DNA of 64,000 nucleotides from Streptomyces sp. 35G-GA-8 (GCF_023534745.1 NZ_JAMHJQ010000003.1:156968-220967), one strand, 5' to 3'. Counted from the first letter of the stretch, positions 50,803 to 60,230 are shown. Notes: generated by a model not told the origin, from the sequence alone. Made by a program: numbers and translations.

Positions 50803-52041
50803 TCAGTTGCCGACACGGCGGCGCAGGTCCTGGAACGAGGTGTAGTTCGCGATCGCCTCGATCCGTCCGGGCGGCGCCATCTGTACGGCCTCGTCCGGAG
50901 TCTCACAGACCCGGAAGTCGAGACCGGCGACTTCGAGACGTACCGCGAGGTCCAGCTTCCGGTCGCCGATGACGAAGATCGGGTGGCCCCTCAGCCGGGT
51001 GTAGTCGACGTCCCACAGCCAGGAGGTGTCCGTGCCGTCCGCGCCACGGGCGTTGACGGCGAGGATGACCGGGGTAGGCGGCGGATCGATGAGGGAGAAG
51101 GTCTCCAGCCAGCCCGCGGGGTTCTTCGCGAGCAGCAGCCGCAGATCGCGGCCGAGGAACGACACCACGTCGTACCGGCCGGCCACGGCCTGCACCTGGT
51201 ACATGCGCTCCAGCGCCACCTGCGGCGGCACCCCGAAGGTCGCCGCGACGGCGGCGGAGGTGGCGGCGTTCGCCTTGTTCGCGCGGCCGGGCAGCTGGAG
51301 GTGGATCGGCCAGGCGGAGCCGTGCGGATCGAGGACATGGTCGCCGTGCAGCGCCCAGCTGGGGGGCGGCCTGCGGAATCCGCAGTCGCCGCAGAACCAG
51401 TCGTCGCCGGGGCGCTGCATCACACCGCCGCAGGCGGGGCAGGACCAGGCGTCGTCCTTCCACTCCTGTCCCGCCGCGACCCAGACCACATTGGGCGAGG
51501 AGGAGGCGGCCCAGACGATCAGCGGGTCGTCGGCGTTGGCGATGACGACGGCCTTCGTACCGGCCAGGCCCTCGCGCCACTTCTCGGCGAGCATCCGGGT
51601 CTCCGCGGCGCGGTCGAGCTGGTCGCGGGAGAGATTGAGCAGGGCGATCGCCTTGGGCGTCGTGTCCCGCGCCACCCCGGCGAGGTACTTCTCGTCGACC
51701 TCGATCACGCCGTACTTGGCGTCAGAACCGCCCGCGAGGGCCGAGGTGATACCGGCCGGCATATTGGCGCCGAGAGCGTTGGAGACCACGGGCCCCGCGG
51801 CCCGCAGCGCCTCCGCGATCAGCCGGGTCGTGGTGGTCTTTCCGTTGGTCGCCGACACGAGGATGACGTCGAGATGCTGCGCCAGCCGTCCGAGCAGATC
51901 GGGGTCGAGTCTGAGCGCGACCTTCCCGCCGATCACCGATCCGCTGCCGCGGCCCGCGGCGCGCGACACCGCTGCCGCGGCCCTGCCCGCCGTCACGGCC
52001 AGCTTGGCCCGCGGCGTCAGCGGGTCCGTGTTGCCTGACAT
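50803..52041 (-). CDS. murT: Lipid II isoglutaminyl synthase, Mur-ligase subunit MurT
   Basis: ATP-dependent Mur-ligase-type subunit of 412 aa that activates the D-Glu of lipid II. The P-loop is ATNGKTTTT (64-72). A Cys4 zinc ribbon, characteristic of MurT, is inserted at Cys201, Cys204, Cys217 and Cys220. The C-terminal domain DUF1727 begins near PTPVILAVNARGADGTDTSW. With gatD downstream it forms the complex needed for peptidoglycan amidation and efficient cross-linking. It is divergent from the deformylase gene. Confidence 0.96.
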   Translation of the reverse strand: MSGNTDPLTPRAKLAVTAGRAAAAVSRAAGRGSGSVIGGKVALRLDPDLLGRLAQHLDVILVSATNGKTTTTRLIAEALRAAGPVVSNALGANMPAGITSALAGGSDAKYGVIEVDEKYLAGVARDTTPKAIALLNLSRDQLDRAAETRMLAEKWREGLAGTKAVVIANADDPLIVWAASSSPNVVWVAAGQEWKDDAWSCPACGGVMQRPGDDWFCGDCGFRRPPPSWALHGDHVLDPHGSAWPIHLQLPGRANKANAATSAAVAATFGVPPQVALERMYQVQAVAGRYDVVSFLGRDLRLLLAKNPAGWLETFSLIDPPPTPVILAVNARGADGTDTSWLWDVDYTRLRGHPIFVIGDRKLDLAVRLEVAGLDFRVCETPDEAVQMAPPGRIEAIANYTSFQDLRRRVGN

Positions 52042-52156
52042 CGCCTTGATCCTCCTTGCGTCGGTCCGTGGGTCAGCCTATCGAGATCCGGCCAGGGGCC
52101 CGAACCGCGGCACCGGGCAGAAGGCGGGGGTCACCACGGACCGTACCCTGACCGTC

Positions 52157-52702
52157 ATGCGAAACCGTCCGATCCCCGGCAGTACCGGGCGAGTACGAGC
52201 CATGCGAATGCTCGGTGATCCCGTGCTCCACACCCCCTGCGAGCCTGTCACCGACTTCGGTCCCGCGCTCGCGGAACTGATCGAGGATCTCTTCGCGACC
52301 ATGTACGCCGCTCGGGGGGTCGGGCTCGCCGCCAACCAGATCGGCGTGCCTCTCCGGGTGTTCGTCTTCGACTGCCCGGACGACGAGGACGTCCGCCATC
52401 TCGGACACCTCGTCAACCCCCGATTGACCGAGGCGGACGGGATCACGCTGCGCGGTCCCGAGGGCTGTCTCTCGCTGCCCGGCCTTGAGGCCGGTACGGA
52501 GCGGTACGACCACGCCGTGGCCGAGGGCGTCACCCGGGACGGCGCACCGGCGCGGATCGAGGGCTCGGGGTTCTTCGCGCGCTGTCTCCAGCACGAGAGC
52601 GACCATCTGGAGGGCCTGGTCTATCCCGACCGGCTCTCCGGGTGGCGGCGCGCCAGGGTGCTGCGGGCCGCGCGCAAGGCGCCCTGGGCCACCGGGGCGT
52701 AG
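52157..52702 (+). CDS. def: Peptide deformylase
   Basis: Metalloenzyme of 181 aa that removes the N-formyl group from new proteins. The three motifs are GVGLAANQ (54-61), EGCLS with metal ligand Cys104, and QHESDH with ligands His146 and His150 and catalytic Glu147. I chose ATG 52157 because MRNRPIPGSTGRVRAM matches the N-terminus of Streptomyces deformylases; two in-frame ATGs at 52202 and 52208 are alternatives, and no strong ribosome site precedes any of them. Confidence 0.95.
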   Translation: MRNRPIPGSTGRVRAMRMLGDPVLHTPCEPVTDFGPALAELIEDLFATMYAARGVGLAANQIGVPLRVFVFDCPDDEDVRHLGHLVNPRLTEADGITLRGPEGCLSLPGLEAGTERYDHAVAEGVTRDGAPARIEGSGFFARCLQHESDHLEGLVYPDRLSGWRRARVLRAARKAPWATGA

Positions 52703-52776
52703 CACCCGAGCGCGGCGGGTCGGGGCGCGCGGGGCGTAGGCGCCTCCCGCGGTTTCCCGGAAGCCGGGGCGGTTCC

Positions 52777-53421
52777 TCAGAAGCCGGGGCCGCCCGCGCG
52801 GTCGCTCACATCCGCCAGCCGCCCCCACAGCAGATCCGCCAGACTGCGCACCAACTGCTCCCGCGAGCAGGGCCGTTCCCCGAGCCACCAGTCGCCGGCG
52901 CCGTGCATCATGCCGACGATGCCATGGCCCCAGACCCGGGACAGCTGCTCGCTGTCGGGGCCGAGGTCGACCCGCTCCTCTATGACCTTGGCGAGCTCTT
53001 CGCCGAGGCGGCGCAGCAGCGGCGCGGAGTGGCGGCCGACGTCGAAGCCCTGCTCGGGGAGGTGCGCGTCCTCGGCCGGATGCATCAGGAACCGGTAGAC
53101 CTGGGGACGCGCCTCGATCGCGGCGAGATAGGTGTCGAGCGTGCTCTCGACGCGCCGGCGCCGCTCGGCGGGGGCGTCGAGCGCGGTCCGCAGGGCGTCG
53201 AGCAGCGCGTCGGTGTGGCGCTTGGCGAGCGCGCGGTAGAGGCCGCCCTTGTCGCCGAAGTGACGGTAGAGGATGGGTTTGGTGATGCCCGCCTCGGCGG
53301 CGATGGCGTTCATGGACGCTTGGGGCCCGTCCCTGAGCACCACTCGGTCCGCGGCCTCCAGAAGCTGGCGCCGTCGCGCTCGCGCCGACCGCTGCTGCTC
53401 GGCCTGCTGTGTGGTCTCCAT
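52777..53421 (-). CDS. TetR-family transcriptional regulator
   Basis: A regulator of 214 aa with an HTH at about residues 18-66 (LLEAADRVVLRDGPQASMNA, then GITKPILYRHFGDKGGLYRA) and a TetR_C-type ligand domain. Divergent from an acyl-CoA dehydrogenase gene with GGTAAC/GTTACC half-sites between them; probably controls fatty-acid or related degradation with an acyl-CoA ligand, which is an inference from context. Confidence 0.92.
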   Translation of the reverse strand: METTQQAEQQRSARARRRQLLEAADRVVLRDGPQASMNAIAAEAGITKPILYRHFGDKGGLYRALAKRHTDALLDALRTALDAPAERRRRVESTLDTYLAAIEARPQVYRFLMHPAEDAHLPEQGFDVGRHSAPLLRRLGEELAKVIEERVDLGPDSEQLSRVWGHGIVGMMHGAGDWWLGERPCSREQLVRSLADLLWGRLADVSDRAGGPGF

Positions 53422-53527
53422 AGGTCTGTCTCCCCGCCCCTGCGATTGCCTGACGCCCCGGCAACGTAACACCCTGCCCGCCATCGACGCTGATCAGGCC
53501 GTGGCCCGTTGACATTTCCCACGTACG

Positions 53528-53556
53528 GGTAACAGGCTAAGGTTACCGCAGGTAAC
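53528..53556. promoter_or_regulatory. Operator half-sites in the TetR/acyl-CoA dehydrogenase gap
   Basis: GGTAAC (53528-53533), GGTTACC (53541-53547) and GGTAAC (53551-53556) give two overlapping palindromes, including GTTACC-GCA-GGTAAC. A TTGACA -35 at 53509-53514 lies just upstream for the rightward gene. It is a likely site for the adjacent TetR protein. Confidence 0.7.
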
Positions 53557-53596
53557 AACGTGATGGCTCAGCGGTCGCGCAGCGCTGGAGGGGAAC

Positions 53597-54823
53597 ATGG
53601 CCGAGTTCACGCTCGATCTCGACGACGAGCAGAAGCGGATACGCGACTGGCTCCACGGCTTCGCCGCGGAGGTCATCCGCCCGGCCGCCGCGGAGTGGGA
53701 CGAGCGCGAGGAGACGCCGTGGCCGGTCATCCAGGAGGCCGCCAAGATCGGCATCTACTCCCTGGACTTCTACGCCCAGCAGTTCTTCGACCCCACGGGC
53801 CTCAGTATCCCGATGGCGATGGAGGAGCTGTTCTGGGGTGACGCGGGCATCGCCCTGTCGATCGTCGGAACGGGCCTGGCGGCCGTCGGCGTCCTCGCCA
53901 ACGGCACCGACGAGCAGATCGGCACGTGGATTCCGCAGATGTACGGCGACGCGGACGATGTGAAGGTCGCCGCCTTCTGCTCCTCGGAACCCGACGCGGG
54001 CTCCGACGTGGCCGCGATGCGCACCCGCGCCGTGTACGACGCGGCGAAGGACGAGTGGGTGCTCAACGGCACCAAGACCTGGGCGACCAACGGCGGGATC
54101 GCCAACGTCCATGTGGTGGTCGCCGTCGTCGACGGCGACCTGGGCTCCAAGGGCCACGCCTCCTTCATCGTCCCGCCGGGCACCCCCGGCCTCTCCCAGG
54201 GCCAGAAGTTCAAGAAGCACGGCATCCGCGCCTCCCACACCGCCGAGGTGGTCCTGGCGGACGTCAGAGTCCCGGGCCACTGTCTGCTCGGCGGCAAGGA
54301 GAAGCTCGACGAGCGGCTCGCACGGGCCCGGGAGCGGGCCGCGTCCGGCGGTGAACGGGTGAAGAACGCGGCGATGGCCACCTTCGAGGCATCCCGCCCG
54401 GCGGTCGGCGCGATGGCGGTGGGCACCGCGCGCGCGGCGTACGAGGTCGCCCTCGACTACGCGAGCACCCGCAGCCAGTTCGGCCGCCCGATCATCGACA
54501 ACCAGGGCATAGCCTTCCAGTTGGCCGATATGCGCACCCGGATCGACGCCTCCCGGCTGCTGGTGTGGCGGGCCTCCTGGATGGCGGCCACGGGCAAGCC
54601 GTTCACCTCGGCCGAGGGATCCATGTCCAAGCTGTACGCGAGCGAGACGGCGAAGAAGGTCACCGCGCAGGCCGTACAGATACTCGGTGGCAACGGCTTC
54701 ACCCGCGAGTACCCGGTGGAGCGGATGCACCGGGACGCCGCGATCTACACGATCTTCGAAGGGACGAGTGAGATCCAGCGCCTGGTGATCGCCCGAGCGC
54801 TGTCGGGGATGCCGATCCGCTGA
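53597..54823 (+). CDS. Acyl-CoA dehydrogenase
   Basis: FAD flavoenzyme of 408 aa that introduces a trans-2 double bond in an acyl-CoA. SSEPDAGSDVAAMRTRA and TWATNGGIANV bind FAD; the active-site base is Glu in TIFEGTSEIQRLVI near residue 391. The ATG follows GGAGGGGA. It is a standard short/medium-chain type in length. Divergent TetR with shared operators suggests substrate-induced expression. Confidence 0.95.
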   Translation: MAEFTLDLDDEQKRIRDWLHGFAAEVIRPAAAEWDEREETPWPVIQEAAKIGIYSLDFYAQQFFDPTGLSIPMAMEELFWGDAGIALSIVGTGLAAVGVLANGTDEQIGTWIPQMYGDADDVKVAAFCSSEPDAGSDVAAMRTRAVYDAAKDEWVLNGTKTWATNGGIANVHVVVAVVDGDLGSKGHASFIVPPGTPGLSQGQKFKKHGIRASHTAEVVLADVRVPGHCLLGGKEKLDERLARARERAASGGERVKNAAMATFEASRPAVGAMAVGTARAAYEVALDYASTRSQFGRPIIDNQGIAFQLADMRTRIDASRLLVWRASWMAATGKPFTSAEGSMSKLYASETAKKVTAQAVQILGGNGFTREYPVERMHRDAAIYTIFEGTSEIQRLVIARALSGMPIR

Positions 54824-54835
54824 AGCGCACGTACG

Positions 54836-54873
54836 GCCGAGCGGGCCCGCGTGACGAAGCGGGCCCGCTCGGC
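54836..54873. terminator. Bidirectional terminator
   Basis: Perfect 15-base inverted repeat (54836-54850 and 54859-54873) with an 8-base loop between the convergent dehydrogenase and peroxidase genes. Confidence 0.85.
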
Positions 54874-54882
54874 GGTCGCGGT

Positions 54883-55371
54883 TCAGGCGGGCAGCTGCGC
54901 CTCGATCGCCGCGACGACCTCCGGCGCCTCCGGCTCCGTACGCGGCCGGATACGGCCGACGACCTCGCCCTTGGGGGAGATCAGGAACTTCTCGAAGTTC
55001 CACTGCACATCGCCGGCCTCGCCCTCGGAGTCGGCCGTCTTCGTCAGCTCCGCGTACAGCGCGTGCCGGGCCTCCCCGTTCACATCCGTCTTCTCCAGCA
55101 GCGGGAACGTGACCCCGTACGTCGCCGAGCAGAACGTCCCGATCTCCTCCGCGGTGCCGGGTTCCTGACCGCCGAACTGGTTGCAAGGCACGCCGAGGAC
55201 CGTGAAGCCCCGGTCGCCGAACCGCTGCTGAAGCCGCTCCAGACCCGCGTACTGCGGGGTGAGACCGCACTTGGAGGCGACATTCACCAGCAGCACGGCC
55301 TTGCCCTCGTACGCGGCCAGGGAGGTGGGCTCACCGGTCAGAGTGTTCAGCGGGATGTCGTACAGAGTCAT
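54883..55371 (-). CDS. Glutathione-peroxidase-family thiol peroxidase
   Basis: Peroxidase of 162 aa. The peroxidatic residue is Cys35 (NVASKCGLTPQY), not selenocysteine; the Gln in VPCNQFGGQEP and Trp in VQWNFEKFL complete the active site. A second Cys in VPCNQ suggests a thioredoxin-linked mechanism as in most bacterial members. Start ATG 6 bases after GAGGAG; a TTG one codon earlier is unlikely. Confidence 0.95.
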   Translation of the reverse strand: MTLYDIPLNTLTGEPTSLAAYEGKAVLLVNVASKCGLTPQYAGLERLQQRFGDRGFTVLGVPCNQFGGQEPGTAEEIGTFCSATYGVTFPLLEKTDVNGEARHALYAELTKTADSEGEAGDVQWNFEKFLISPKGEVVGRIRPRTEPEAPEVVAAIEAQLPA

Positions 55372-55458
55372 CAAGATCTCCTCGGTATCCGGTCTTCTCA
55401 GCTCATTGTGGACCCGTGGACGACCACCCCGGCGGGCAGGGCTGATACAGCTGGGACC

Positions 55459-55692
55459 GTGCAGGAATCACCACGACCCTCAGAGCTCCACGACGACCGG
55501 CTGCCCGGCACGGAACCGGACGACCCCACGCACCGGACGGTCCGCTGCGGGATGTGCGGCAGACCGCTCACCGGCACGGCGTCACGCCGTACCGGCCTCG
55601 GCCCCGCCTGCGACGCCAAACTCCATCCGCCCGCGCCGGACATCAGGACCCGGCGGCGCGAGGCCGATCAGGACCCGCTCCCCGGGATCTGA
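55459..55692 (+). CDS. Small Cys-containing protein, DUF6011 type
   Basis: Protein of 77 aa. The core VRCGMCGRPLTGTASRRTGL then GPACDAKL has a CxxC and a further Cys, resembling a small zinc-binding DUF6011 domain found in actinobacteria and phages. The GTG start is in the 87-base gap divergent from the peroxidase gene; the ribosome site is weak. Flanking parts are polar and probably disordered. Function unknown. Confidence 0.7.
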   Translation: MQESPRPSELHDDRLPGTEPDDPTHRTVRCGMCGRPLTGTASRRTGLGPACDAKLHPPAPDIRTRRREADQDPLPGI

Positions 55693-55763
55693 GGGGTTCC
55701 GAGACGCGCGGCGCTGCCCGAGCTCGCTGCCCACGCTCTGCCCGGACACTGCGTCCCCGGGCT

Positions 55764-56642
55764 CTATCCCCGCGCGTCGTGGCGGCGGAACAGCCCCTCC
55801 TGCACCACCGACACCAGCAGTTGCCCCTCGCGGTCGTAGATACGGCCCCGGGCCAGCCCTCGGCCGCCCGTCGCGATCGGCGACTCCTGGTCGTACAGGA
55901 ACCACTCGTCCGCGCGGAACGGACGGTGGAACCACATCGCGTGGTCCAGCGACGCCATGTCGAAGCCCCGCGGGCCCCACAGTGGCTCCACCGGGATGCG
56001 TACCGCGTCCAGCAGCGTCATGTCGCTCGCGTATGTCAGCGCGCAGGTGTGCACCAGCGGATCGTCGCCCAGCGGGCCCACCGCGCGCATCCAGACCGCG
56101 CTGCGCGCGTCCGCGTCCTTGATCTCCTCGCGCGTCCAGCGCAGCCGCTCCACGTACCGGATGTCGAAGGGCTGGCGCCGGGCCATCCGCTCCAGCGGTT
56201 CCGGGAGTTGGCCCAGATGTTCCCGTACCTCCTCCGAGACCGTGGGCAGCGACTCGGGGTCCGGGAAGTCCAGCCGGGGCGGCAGCTGGTGCTCGAAGCC
56301 GCCCTCCTCGGGGTGGTGGAAGGAGGCCGTCAGATTGAAGATCGTCCGGCCCTGCTGAACCGCCGTGACCCGGCGCGTGGTGAACGAGCGGCCGTCCCTG
56401 ATCCGTTCGACCTGATAGACGATCGGGACACCCGGGCGGCCCGGCCGCAGGAAGTACGCGTGCAGCGAGTGGACCGGGCGGTCCCCGTCCGTGGTCCGGC
56501 CGGCCGCGACCAGCGCCTGGCCCGCCACCTGCCCGCCGAAGACCCGTTGCAGGGACTCCTGGGGGCTGCGCCCGCGGAAGATGTCGACCTCGATCCGCTC
56601 CAGGTCGAGCAGATCGACCAGTCTCTCGGCGGGGTTCGTCAT
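55764..56642 (-). CDS. tesB: Acyl-CoA thioesterase II
   Basis: Double-hotdog thioesterase of 292 aa that hydrolyses acyl-CoA to free acid and CoA. Family blocks are RVFGGQVAGQALVAAGRT, VHSLHAYFLRPG, RDGRSFTTRRVTAVQQGRTI, and in the second half YASDMTLLDAVRIP and ASLDHAMWFHRPFRADEWFL with the catalytic Asp. ATG start. It lies 74 bases downstream of the helicase gene. Confidence 0.96.
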   Translation of the reverse strand: MTNPAERLVDLLDLERIEVDIFRGRSPQESLQRVFGGQVAGQALVAAGRTTDGDRPVHSLHAYFLRPGRPGVPIVYQVERIRDGRSFTTRRVTAVQQGRTIFNLTASFHHPEEGGFEHQLPPRLDFPDPESLPTVSEEVREHLGQLPEPLERMARRQPFDIRYVERLRWTREEIKDADARSAVWMRAVGPLGDDPLVHTCALTYASDMTLLDAVRIPVEPLWGPRGFDMASLDHAMWFHRPFRADEWFLYDQESPIATGGRGLARGRIYDREGQLLVSVVQEGLFRRHDARG

Positions 56643-56661
56643 GGCGCGGTGTTCTCCCGTT

Positions 56662-56698
56662 CTCGGTGCTCGGTGCTCGGTGCTCGGTTCTCGGTGCT
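56662..56698. repeat. CTCGGTG heptamer repeat
   Basis: Five tandem copies of CTCGGTG (one as CTCGGTT) lie in the 74-base gap between the helicase stop and tesB start. Confidence 0.85.
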
Positions 56699-56716
56699 GT
56701 GCCCGCGTTGTGCGTC

Positions 56717-59230
56717 TCAGAGCTGGCCCACGGAGGTGACACGCACCACCGCGAGCCCTTCCTCGTCGGAGGCCGCGAGGTCGACCTCCGCGCTGATGCC
56801 CCAGTCGTGGTCGCCGTTCGGGTCGGCGAAGGTCTGCCGGACCCGCCACAGGCCGTGCGCCGGGTCCTCCTCGATGGAGAGCAGCTTCGGCCCGCGGGCG
56901 TCCGGGCCGGTGCCCAGGTCCTCGTACTCGTCCCAGTACGCGTCCATCGCCTCGCCCCACGCGTCCTCGTCCCAGCCCGACTCGGCGTCCAGCTCGCCCA
57001 GTTCGCGGACCTGGTCCAGCGCGGCCAGCTCGACCCGGCGGAACATCGCGTTGCGTACGAGGACCCGGAAGGCGCGGGCATTGGCCGTGACCGGCCTGAC
57101 CTGGTCGGCCTTCTCCTGTGCCTGCTCGGCGGTCTCCACCTCGGGGTTGGCCAGCTGCTCCCACTCGTCGAGCAGACTGGAGTCGACCTGCCGGACCATC
57201 TCGCCGAGCCAGGCCGTGAGATCCTCCAGATCCTCCGACTTGAGGTCGTCCGGAATGGTGTGTTCCAGAGCCTTGTAGGCGCCCGCGAGATAGCGCAGCA
57301 CGATGCCCTCGGTACGGGCCAGCTCGTAGTGGGAGGTGAACTCGGTGAAGGACAGCGCCCGTTCGTACATGTCACGGATCACGGACTTCGGCGAGACCGG
57401 ATGGTCACCGACCCACGGATGGCTTGTGCGGTAGGTGTTGTACGCGTGCACCAGCAGCTCTTCGAGCGGCTTGGGGTACGTGACCTCCTGAAGCCGCTCC
57501 ATCCGCTCCTCGTACTCGATCCCGTCCGCCTTCATCGCGCCGACCGCCTCGCCGCGCGCCTTGTTCTGCTGCGCGGCGAGGATCTGCCGCGGATCGTCGA
57601 GCGTGGACTCGACGACGGAGACCATGTCCAGGGCGTACGAGGGCGATTCGGGGTCCAGCAGCTCGAACGAGGCCAGCGCGAAGGTGGACAGCGGCTGGTT
57701 GAGCGCGAAGTCCTGCTGGAGATCGACGGTGAGCCGGACGATACGGCCCTCGGAGTCGGGGGCCGCCAGCCGCTCCACCACACCGCCGTCCAGCAGCGAG
57801 CGGTAGATGGCGATGGCCCGCCGGATGTGCCGCAGCTGCTGCCTGCGCGGCTCGTGATTGTCCTCCAGCAGACGGCGCATCGCCTCGAAGGCGTTGCCCG
57901 GCCGCGCGATGACCGACAGCAGCATGGTGTGGGTGACCCGGAAGCGCGAGGTCAGCGGCTCGGGATCGGAGCCGATGAGCTTCTCGAACGTGGTGTCCGA
58001 CCAGGCCACAAAGCCCTCGGGGGCCTTCTTCCGCACCACCTTGCGGCGCTTCTTCGGATCGTCGCCCGCCTTCGCGAGCGCCTTCTCGTTCTCGACGACA
58101 TGCTCCGGCGCCTGCGCGACGACGAACCCCGCCGTATCGAAACCGGCACGCCCCGCCCGGCCCGCGATCTGGTGGAACTCCCGGGCGCGCAGGGTGCGGA
58201 CGCGATTGCCGTCGTACTTGGTGAGCGCGGTGAACAGCACCGTACGGATGGGGACATTGACGCCGACGCCGAGCGTGTCCGTACCGCAGATGACCTTCAG
58301 CAGACCGGCCTGGGCCAGCTTCTCCACCAGCCGACGGTACTTGGGCAGCATGCCCGCGTGGTGCACCCCGATGCCGTGGCGCACATAACGGGAGAGATTG
58401 CGGCCGAACTTGGTGGTGAAGCGGAAGTTGCCGATCAGATCGGCGATCCGCTCCTTCTCCTCGCGCGTGCACATATTGATGCTCATCAGCGACTGCGCCC
58501 GCTCGACGGCGGCGGCCTGCGTGAAGTGCACGATATAGACCGGTGCCTGCCTGGTCTCCAGCAGTTCGGTCAGCGTCTCGGTGATCGGGGTGCGGCGGTA
58601 CTCGTACGACAGCGGGACCGGCCGGGTCGCGGACCGTACGACGGAGGTCGGCCGGCCCGTGCGACGGGTCAGGTCCTCCTCGAAACGGGAGACATCACCG
58701 AGCGTCGCCGACATCAGGATGAACTGCGCCTGCGGCAGCTCCAGGATCGGGATCTGCCAGGCCCAGCCGCGGTCCGGCTCGGCGTAGAAGTGGAACTCGT
58801 CCATCACCACCTGGCCGATATCGGCGTGTTTGCCGTCGCGCAGCGCGATGGAGGCCAGCACCTCGGCCGTGCAGCAGATCACCGGGGCGTCGGCGTTGAC
58901 AGAGGCGTCGCCGGTCAGCATGCCGACGTTCTCCGTGCCGAAGAGCTTGCACAGGTCGAAGAACTTCTCCGAGACCAGCGCCTTGATCGGCGCGGTGTAG
59001 AAGGTGACCTTGTCCTGGGCCAGCGCCGTGAAGTGCGCACCCGCCGCGACCAGGCTCTTTCCCGAGCCGGTGGGCGTGGACAGAATCACATTGGCCCCGG
59101 AGACCACCTCGATCAGCGCCTCTTCCTGCGCCGGATAGAGCGTGATGCCCTGGCCCTCGGCCCAGGAGGAGAAAGCCTCGAAGAGGGCATCGGGGTCGGC
59201 ATCCGGCGGCAGCTGATCGATAAGGGTCAC
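56717..59230 (-). CDS. DEAD/DEAH-box helicase, Ski2-like with DUF3516 C-terminus
   Basis: Superfamily 2 helicase of 837 aa. Motifs: YPAQEEALIEV, STPTGSGKS (Walker A), TAPIKALVSEKFF, DEFHFY (DExH-like), SATLGD, HHAGMLPKYR, and QIAGRAGRAGFDT (motif VI). The ~400-residue C-terminal part matches DUF3516, seen in actinobacterial Ski2-like RNA helicases. The GTG start gives MTLIDQLPPDADPDALF; an extension upstream of it is open but lacks family similarity. The cellular role is probably in RNA turnover. Confidence 0.93.
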   Translation of the reverse strand: MTLIDQLPPDADPDALFEAFSSWAEGQGITLYPAQEEALIEVVSGANVILSTPTGSGKSLVAAGAHFTALAQDKVTFYTAPIKALVSEKFFDLCKLFGTENVGMLTGDASVNADAPVICCTAEVLASIALRDGKHADIGQVVMDEFHFYAEPDRGWAWQIPILELPQAQFILMSATLGDVSRFEEDLTRRTGRPTSVVRSATRPVPLSYEYRRTPITETLTELLETRQAPVYIVHFTQAAAVERAQSLMSINMCTREEKERIADLIGNFRFTTKFGRNLSRYVRHGIGVHHAGMLPKYRRLVEKLAQAGLLKVICGTDTLGVGVNVPIRTVLFTALTKYDGNRVRTLRAREFHQIAGRAGRAGFDTAGFVVAQAPEHVVENEKALAKAGDDPKKRRKVVRKKAPEGFVAWSDTTFEKLIGSDPEPLTSRFRVTHTMLLSVIARPGNAFEAMRRLLEDNHEPRRQQLRHIRRAIAIYRSLLDGGVVERLAAPDSEGRIVRLTVDLQQDFALNQPLSTFALASFELLDPESPSYALDMVSVVESTLDDPRQILAAQQNKARGEAVGAMKADGIEYEERMERLQEVTYPKPLEELLVHAYNTYRTSHPWVGDHPVSPKSVIRDMYERALSFTEFTSHYELARTEGIVLRYLAGAYKALEHTIPDDLKSEDLEDLTAWLGEMVRQVDSSLLDEWEQLANPEVETAEQAQEKADQVRPVTANARAFRVLVRNAMFRRVELAALDQVRELGELDAESGWDEDAWGEAMDAYWDEYEDLGTGPDARGPKLLSIEEDPAHGLWRVRQTFADPNGDHDWGISAEVDLAASDEEGLAVVRVTSVGQL

Positions 59231-59364
59231 ACCCCCATCTTGCCTGCCTTCCGTCCCGATCAGGGAACCGGACGCCGGGTCGAAGATCACGGACGATACG
59301 CTGGCCCGTCAACTGGGCTTGGCCACAATGGCCTTCACCACAATCGCACGGGGCGGGTACGACC

Positions 59365-60156
59365 ATGATGGGACCGGCACACTCTCTGTCAGGGGCAGCG
59401 GCCTGGCTGGGGGTGGGCGCCGCCGCGGCCGCCGCCGGCCACACCATGCCCTGGCCCGTCCTGGTGGTCGGCGCGCTGATCACCGCGGGCGCCGCGCTCG
59501 CCCCCGACCTCGACCACAAGGCCGCGACGATCTCCCGCGCGTTCGGACCGGTGTCCAAGGCGCTCTGCGAGATCGTCGACAAGCTGTCGTTCGCCGTCTA
59601 CAAGGCGACCAGGAAGCCCGGCGACCCCCGCAGGACCGGCGGCCACCGCACCCTGACCCACACCTGGCTGTGGGCGGTCCTGATCGGCGGCGGTGCCTCG
59701 CTGCTGGCGATCACCGCCGGGCGCTGGGGGGTGCTGGCGATCCTCTTCGTCCATCTCGTGCTCGCGGTGGAGGGCCTGCTGTGGCGGGCCGCCCGGGTCT
59801 CCAGCGATGTCCTGGTCTGGCTGCTCGGCGCGACCAGTGCCTGGCTCCTCGCGGGCGTCCTGGACAAGCCGGGCAACGGCGCGGACTGGCTCTTCACCGC
59901 GCCGGGACAGGAATACCTCTGGCTCGGTCTGCCGATCGTCCTGGGCGCGCTCGTGCACGACATCGGGGACGCGCTGACGGTCTCGGGCTGCCCGATCCTC
60001 TGGCCCATCCCGCTGGGCCGCAAACGCTGGTACCCGATAGGCCCGCCGAAGGGGATGCGGTTCCGGGCCGGCAGCTGGGTGGAGCTGAAGGTGCTGATGC
60101 CGGCGTTCATGCTGCTGGGCGGGGTCGGCGGCGCGTCCGCCCTCAATCTGATCTGA
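59365..60156 (+). CDS. Metal-dependent membrane hydrolase (YdjM/LexA-binding-protein-like)
   Basis: Membrane protein of 263 aa with the YdjM-type motifs: MMGPAHSLSGAAAWLG with a His, ALAPDLDHKAATISR with Asp/His metal ligands, GGHRTLTHTWLW and VLGALVHDIGDALTVSGCP. About four to five membrane helices. E. coli YdjM is SOS-induced; no LexA box was recognised here. Two ATGs in tandem begin the frame. Convergent with the ABC exporter. Confidence 0.9.
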   Translation: MMGPAHSLSGAAAWLGVGAAAAAAGHTMPWPVLVVGALITAGAALAPDLDHKAATISRAFGPVSKALCEIVDKLSFAVYKATRKPGDPRRTGGHRTLTHTWLWAVLIGGGASLLAITAGRWGVLAILFVHLVLAVEGLLWRAARVSSDVLVWLLGATSAWLLAGVLDKPGNGADWLFTAPGQEYLWLGLPIVLGALVHDIGDALTVSGCPILWPIPLGRKRWYPIGPPKGMRFRAGSWVELKVLMPAFMLLGGVGGASALNLI

Positions 60157-60174
60157 CAGGGCGGGCCCGTCGGC

Positions 60175-60222
60175 GGGGGGCGGTCCCGTACAGGCTCTCG
60201 GGCCTGTACGGGACCGCCCCCC
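60175..60222. terminator. Strong bidirectional terminator
   Basis: Perfect 21-base inverted repeat (60175-60195 and 60202-60222) with a 6-base loop, the strongest hairpin in the window, between convergent genes. Confidence 0.92.
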
Positions 60223-60230
60223 GCGCTCCG

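Noticed and set aside
50025-52041. Cobalamin biosynthesis (cobyric acid synthase-like) from the CobQ-type amidotransferase
   Set aside because: The adjacent Mur-ligase subunit with a Cys4 zinc ribbon identifies MurT-GatD of peptidoglycan amidation; it is unrelated to the B12 locus.
56666-59368. A 900-codon open frame antisense to the helicase
   Set aside because: The opposite strand encodes an intact helicase with all motifs. The antisense product is low complexity and rich in Arg, Gly and Leu.
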